Assembly (NCBI GenBank): GCA_965250265.1
Contig: CBDFNO010000015.1
Coordinates: forward strand, 248,001-312,000
Direction of reading: 5' to 3'
DNA: 64,000 nucleotides
Source: PRS1 sp965250265
GTDB taxonomy: Bacteria; Bacteroidota; Bacteroidia; Flavobacteriales; Flavobacteriaceae
The notes below the pieces were generated by a model. That model was not told the DNA's origin and made no database searches. It saw only the letters and a program-made list of their open reading frames with translations. Shown piece by piece: positions 62,386-64,000 of this stretch. The translations under genes were made by a program, and so were the position numbers. Each line of letters opens with the position of its first letter. Position 1 is the stretch's first letter.

Positions 62386-64000
62386 ATGAAAACAACTTTA
62401 AATAGCTTACTGTTTATACTGTTTTTTTTGCCTGCAATAATTTTTGCACAAACAACTGTAACAGGAACAGTAACAGAGAAATCATCATCTCAACCACTTC
62501 CTGGAGTAAATGTTCTTATTAAAGGAACTACTCAAGGAACTTCTACAGATTTTGATGGTAATTATCAAATTACCGCTAACAATGGAGACGTCATTGTTTT
62601 TTCTTATATTGGATATAGAACATTAGAGATAACCTATACCGGACAAAGTCCTTTAGATGCTCAATTAGTAGAAGATGCTGCTCAATTAGACGAAATTGTA
62701 ATTATTGGTTATGGTGGTGTTAAAAAAGAAGATCTAACAGGAACTGTAGATTTAATAACTTCGGAAGACTTTAATAAAGGTCCTGTTGTATCAGCTGAAC
62801 AGCTTATTAGTGGAAAAATAGCAGGTGTATCAGTAACTGCAGGTGGTGGAGCTCCTGGTGAAGGATCAGAAATTAATATTAGAGGGCTTGGTTCTATATC
62901 ATTAATCAGTACACCATTGTATGTTGTTGATGGTTTGCCATTAGGTCATGAAACTGTTGGTGGAGCAAGAAACCCGTTGAACTTAATTAATCCTAACGAT
63001 ATAGAAAGTATAGTAGTATTAAAAGATGCTTCAGCAGCGGCTATTTATGGATCTAGAGCTGCAAATGGAGTCATCATTATTACTACAAAAAAAGGGAAAG
63101 ACAGAGAATTTAAATTCAACCTTAATTCATCAATGACTTTTGACAATCCTATTGATAAAGTAGATTTGCTGTCTGCAGGACAATTTAGAAGTCTTATTAA
63201 TTCAACTGGTGATGCCGATGCTATAGCTAGATTAGGAAGCTCAAACACAGATTGGCAAGACGCCATTTATGTTGATGCAGTAGGTACTGATCATGCCTTT
63301 AGTGCTTTAGGTAGTGCTTGGGGTGTGCCAATGAGAGCATCTGTTGGATTCTCTGATAGAAGTGGAAATTTAGATCGTGATAATTTTAAACGTACAACGG
63401 CTTCATTGAGTTTAACTCCAAATATTTTAGATGATCATCTAAAAATAGAATTAAATGCAAAGGGCATGTACACCGAAAATTTCTTTGCAAACAGAGGGGC
63501 CATAGGTAATGCGGTTAACTTTGATCCGACCCAATCCATTTTTGATTTTAATAATCCTTTATTAGATAAATTTGGTGGATATTATTCATGGATTGATTCA
63601 ACCACAGGTTATCAATTAAATTTAGCTCCAACTAATCCTCGAGCTTTAATAGATTTAGTTGATAATACATCTGAAGTACGACGATTTGTCGGTAATTTAA
63701 AATTTGATTATAAATTGCACTTTTTCCCAGATATTACAGCAACTATTAATTTAGGTTATGACATTGCAAATAGTGGTGGAAGGTCAATTACTTCAAATCT
63801 AATGCCGACTTCGAATCCTGAATTTTCAGGTTCAATAGATAATTATGGAAATGAAGCAACTAACAAATTATTTGATGCATATTTAACTTATAATAAGACT
63901 ATTAATGACATCCATAATATAACTGCAGTTGTAGGACACTCTTATCAATATTTTAAAAGATATGACAGAAATTTTTCTACCGATTTTACAACAGGTATTT
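62386..64000 (+). CDS. susC: SusC/RagA-type TonB-linked outer membrane receptor (3' partial)
   Basis: The frame is open from ATG at 62386 to the window end (538 codons visible), so it is cut at its 3' side. A signal peptide (MKTTLNSLLFILFFLPAIIFA-QTT) is followed by a carboxypeptidase-regulatory-like domain (TVTGTVTEKSSSQPLPGVNVLIKGT...DFDGNYQI), the TonB box and plug (DEIVIIGYGGVKKEDLTGTVDLI; GSISLISTPLYVVDGLP; VLKDASAAAIYGSRAANGVIIITTKKGK) and the start of the barrel. It takes up maltodextrins with a SusD partner, presumably encoded just outside the window. Divergent from lacI. Confidence 0.95.
   Translation, partial: MKTTLNSLLFILFFLPAIIFAQTTVTGTVTEKSSSQPLPGVNVLIKGTTQGTSTDFDGNYQITANNGDVIVFSYIGYRTLEITYTGQSPLDAQLVEDAAQLDEIVIIGYGGVKKEDLTGTVDLITSEDFNKGPVVSAEQLISGKIAGVSVTAGGGAPGEGSEINIRGLGSISLISTPLYVVDGLPLGHETVGGARNPLNLINPNDIESIVVLKDASAAAIYGSRAANGVIIITTKKGKDREFKFNLNSSMTFDNPIDKVDLLSAGQFRSLINSTGDADAIARLGSSNTDWQDAIYVDAVGTDHAFSALGSAWGVPMRASVGFSDRSGNLDRDNFKRTTASLSLTPNILDDHLKIELNAKGMYTENFFANRGAIGNAVNFDPTQSIFDFNNPLLDKFGGYYSWIDSTTGYQLNLAPTNPRALIDLVDNTSEVRRFVGNLKFDYKLHFFPDITATINLGYDIANSGGRSITSNLMPTSNPEFSGSIDNYGNEATNKLFDAYLTYNKTINDIHNITAVVGHSYQYFKRYDRNFSTDFTTGI

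Noticed and set aside
63045..63266. Minus-strand ORF in susC
   Set aside because: It is antisense to the TonB plug and barrel region of a clear receptor.

Overview
The window is AT-rich DNA from a member of the Bacteroidetes, most likely a marine Flavobacteriaceae. The support is a SusC/RagA-type TonB-linked receptor with a LacI-regulated maltodextrin locus, a protein with a type IX secretion (T9SS) C-terminal domain, lipoproteins with short AT-rich leaders, a UraD-UraH purine cluster, and the family-typical lack of clear Shine-Dalgarno sequences. No rRNA, tRNA or CRISPR array was seen. The species cannot be named from the sequence.

Layout. (1) 1-9161, plus strand: purine catabolism. It holds xanthine dehydrogenase (FAD subunit, cut by the window edge, and Mo subunit), allantoinase, allantoicase, membrane urate hydroxylase PuuD with its own cytochrome c domain, a UraD-UraH fusion and a CitE-like DUF6986 enzyme. 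Together they run hypoxanthine/xanthine to urate, allantoin, allantoate and ureidoglycolate. (2) 9192-12256, minus strand: XdhC, the xanthine dehydrogenase maturation factor, leads DoxX-like, DUF2071-like, methyltransferase and small membrane protein genes. (3) 12370-13845: an M19-type metallopeptidase. (4) 13943-21814, plus strand: an arsenosugar biosynthesis cluster (AhpD-like protein, radical SAM ArsS, rhodanese, two glycosyltransferases, a T9SS cargo protein, purine nucleoside phosphorylase, ArsM methyltransferase, PiT phosphate transporter, DUF547 lipoprotein). (5) 21811-25008, minus strand: Omp85-type barrel, GH113-like hydrolase and a second outer-membrane protein. (6) 25161-36635: FAD oxidoreductase, membrane 4Fe-4S protein, a GIY-YIG unit bounded by inverted repeats, a 24-residue-repeat protein and three glycosyltransferases, interrupted by a large TIR-NB-ARC-TPR gene on the other strand. 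(7) 36613-45296: rRNA pseudouridine synthase, nitrilase, a mevalonate/prenyl operon interrupted by a four-helix-bundle gene, an HI0933-family flavoprotein, a lipoprotein and TesB. (8) 45365-53224: a phosphoesterase/kinase-like/outer-membrane-barrel fusion, an HD-PycTM (Pycsar-effector-like) protein, a GAF protein and a small membrane protein. (9) 53272-64000: a maltose/maltodextrin locus (two GH13 enzymes, GH65 phosphorylase, beta-phosphoglucomutase, MFS transporter, LacI regulator and a divergent SusC receptor, cut by the window edge).

The most interesting signals lie between or inside the annotated genes. A family of small hairpin repeats headed by TGTCA is scattered over the window. Copies supply the end of ArsS, an in-frame loop in a membrane glycosyltransferase and the two outward-facing ends of a 376-bp unit containing only a GIY-YIG endonuclease gene. 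That unit looks like a minimal mobile element, by analogy with REP/RAYT. Other signals are two mutually exclusive hairpins in the leader of the maltodextrin operon, an HD domain fused to a Pycsar-type membrane effector, a single-gene TIR-NB-ARC-TPR island, and a pseudouridine synthase with Gly in place of the catalytic Asp.
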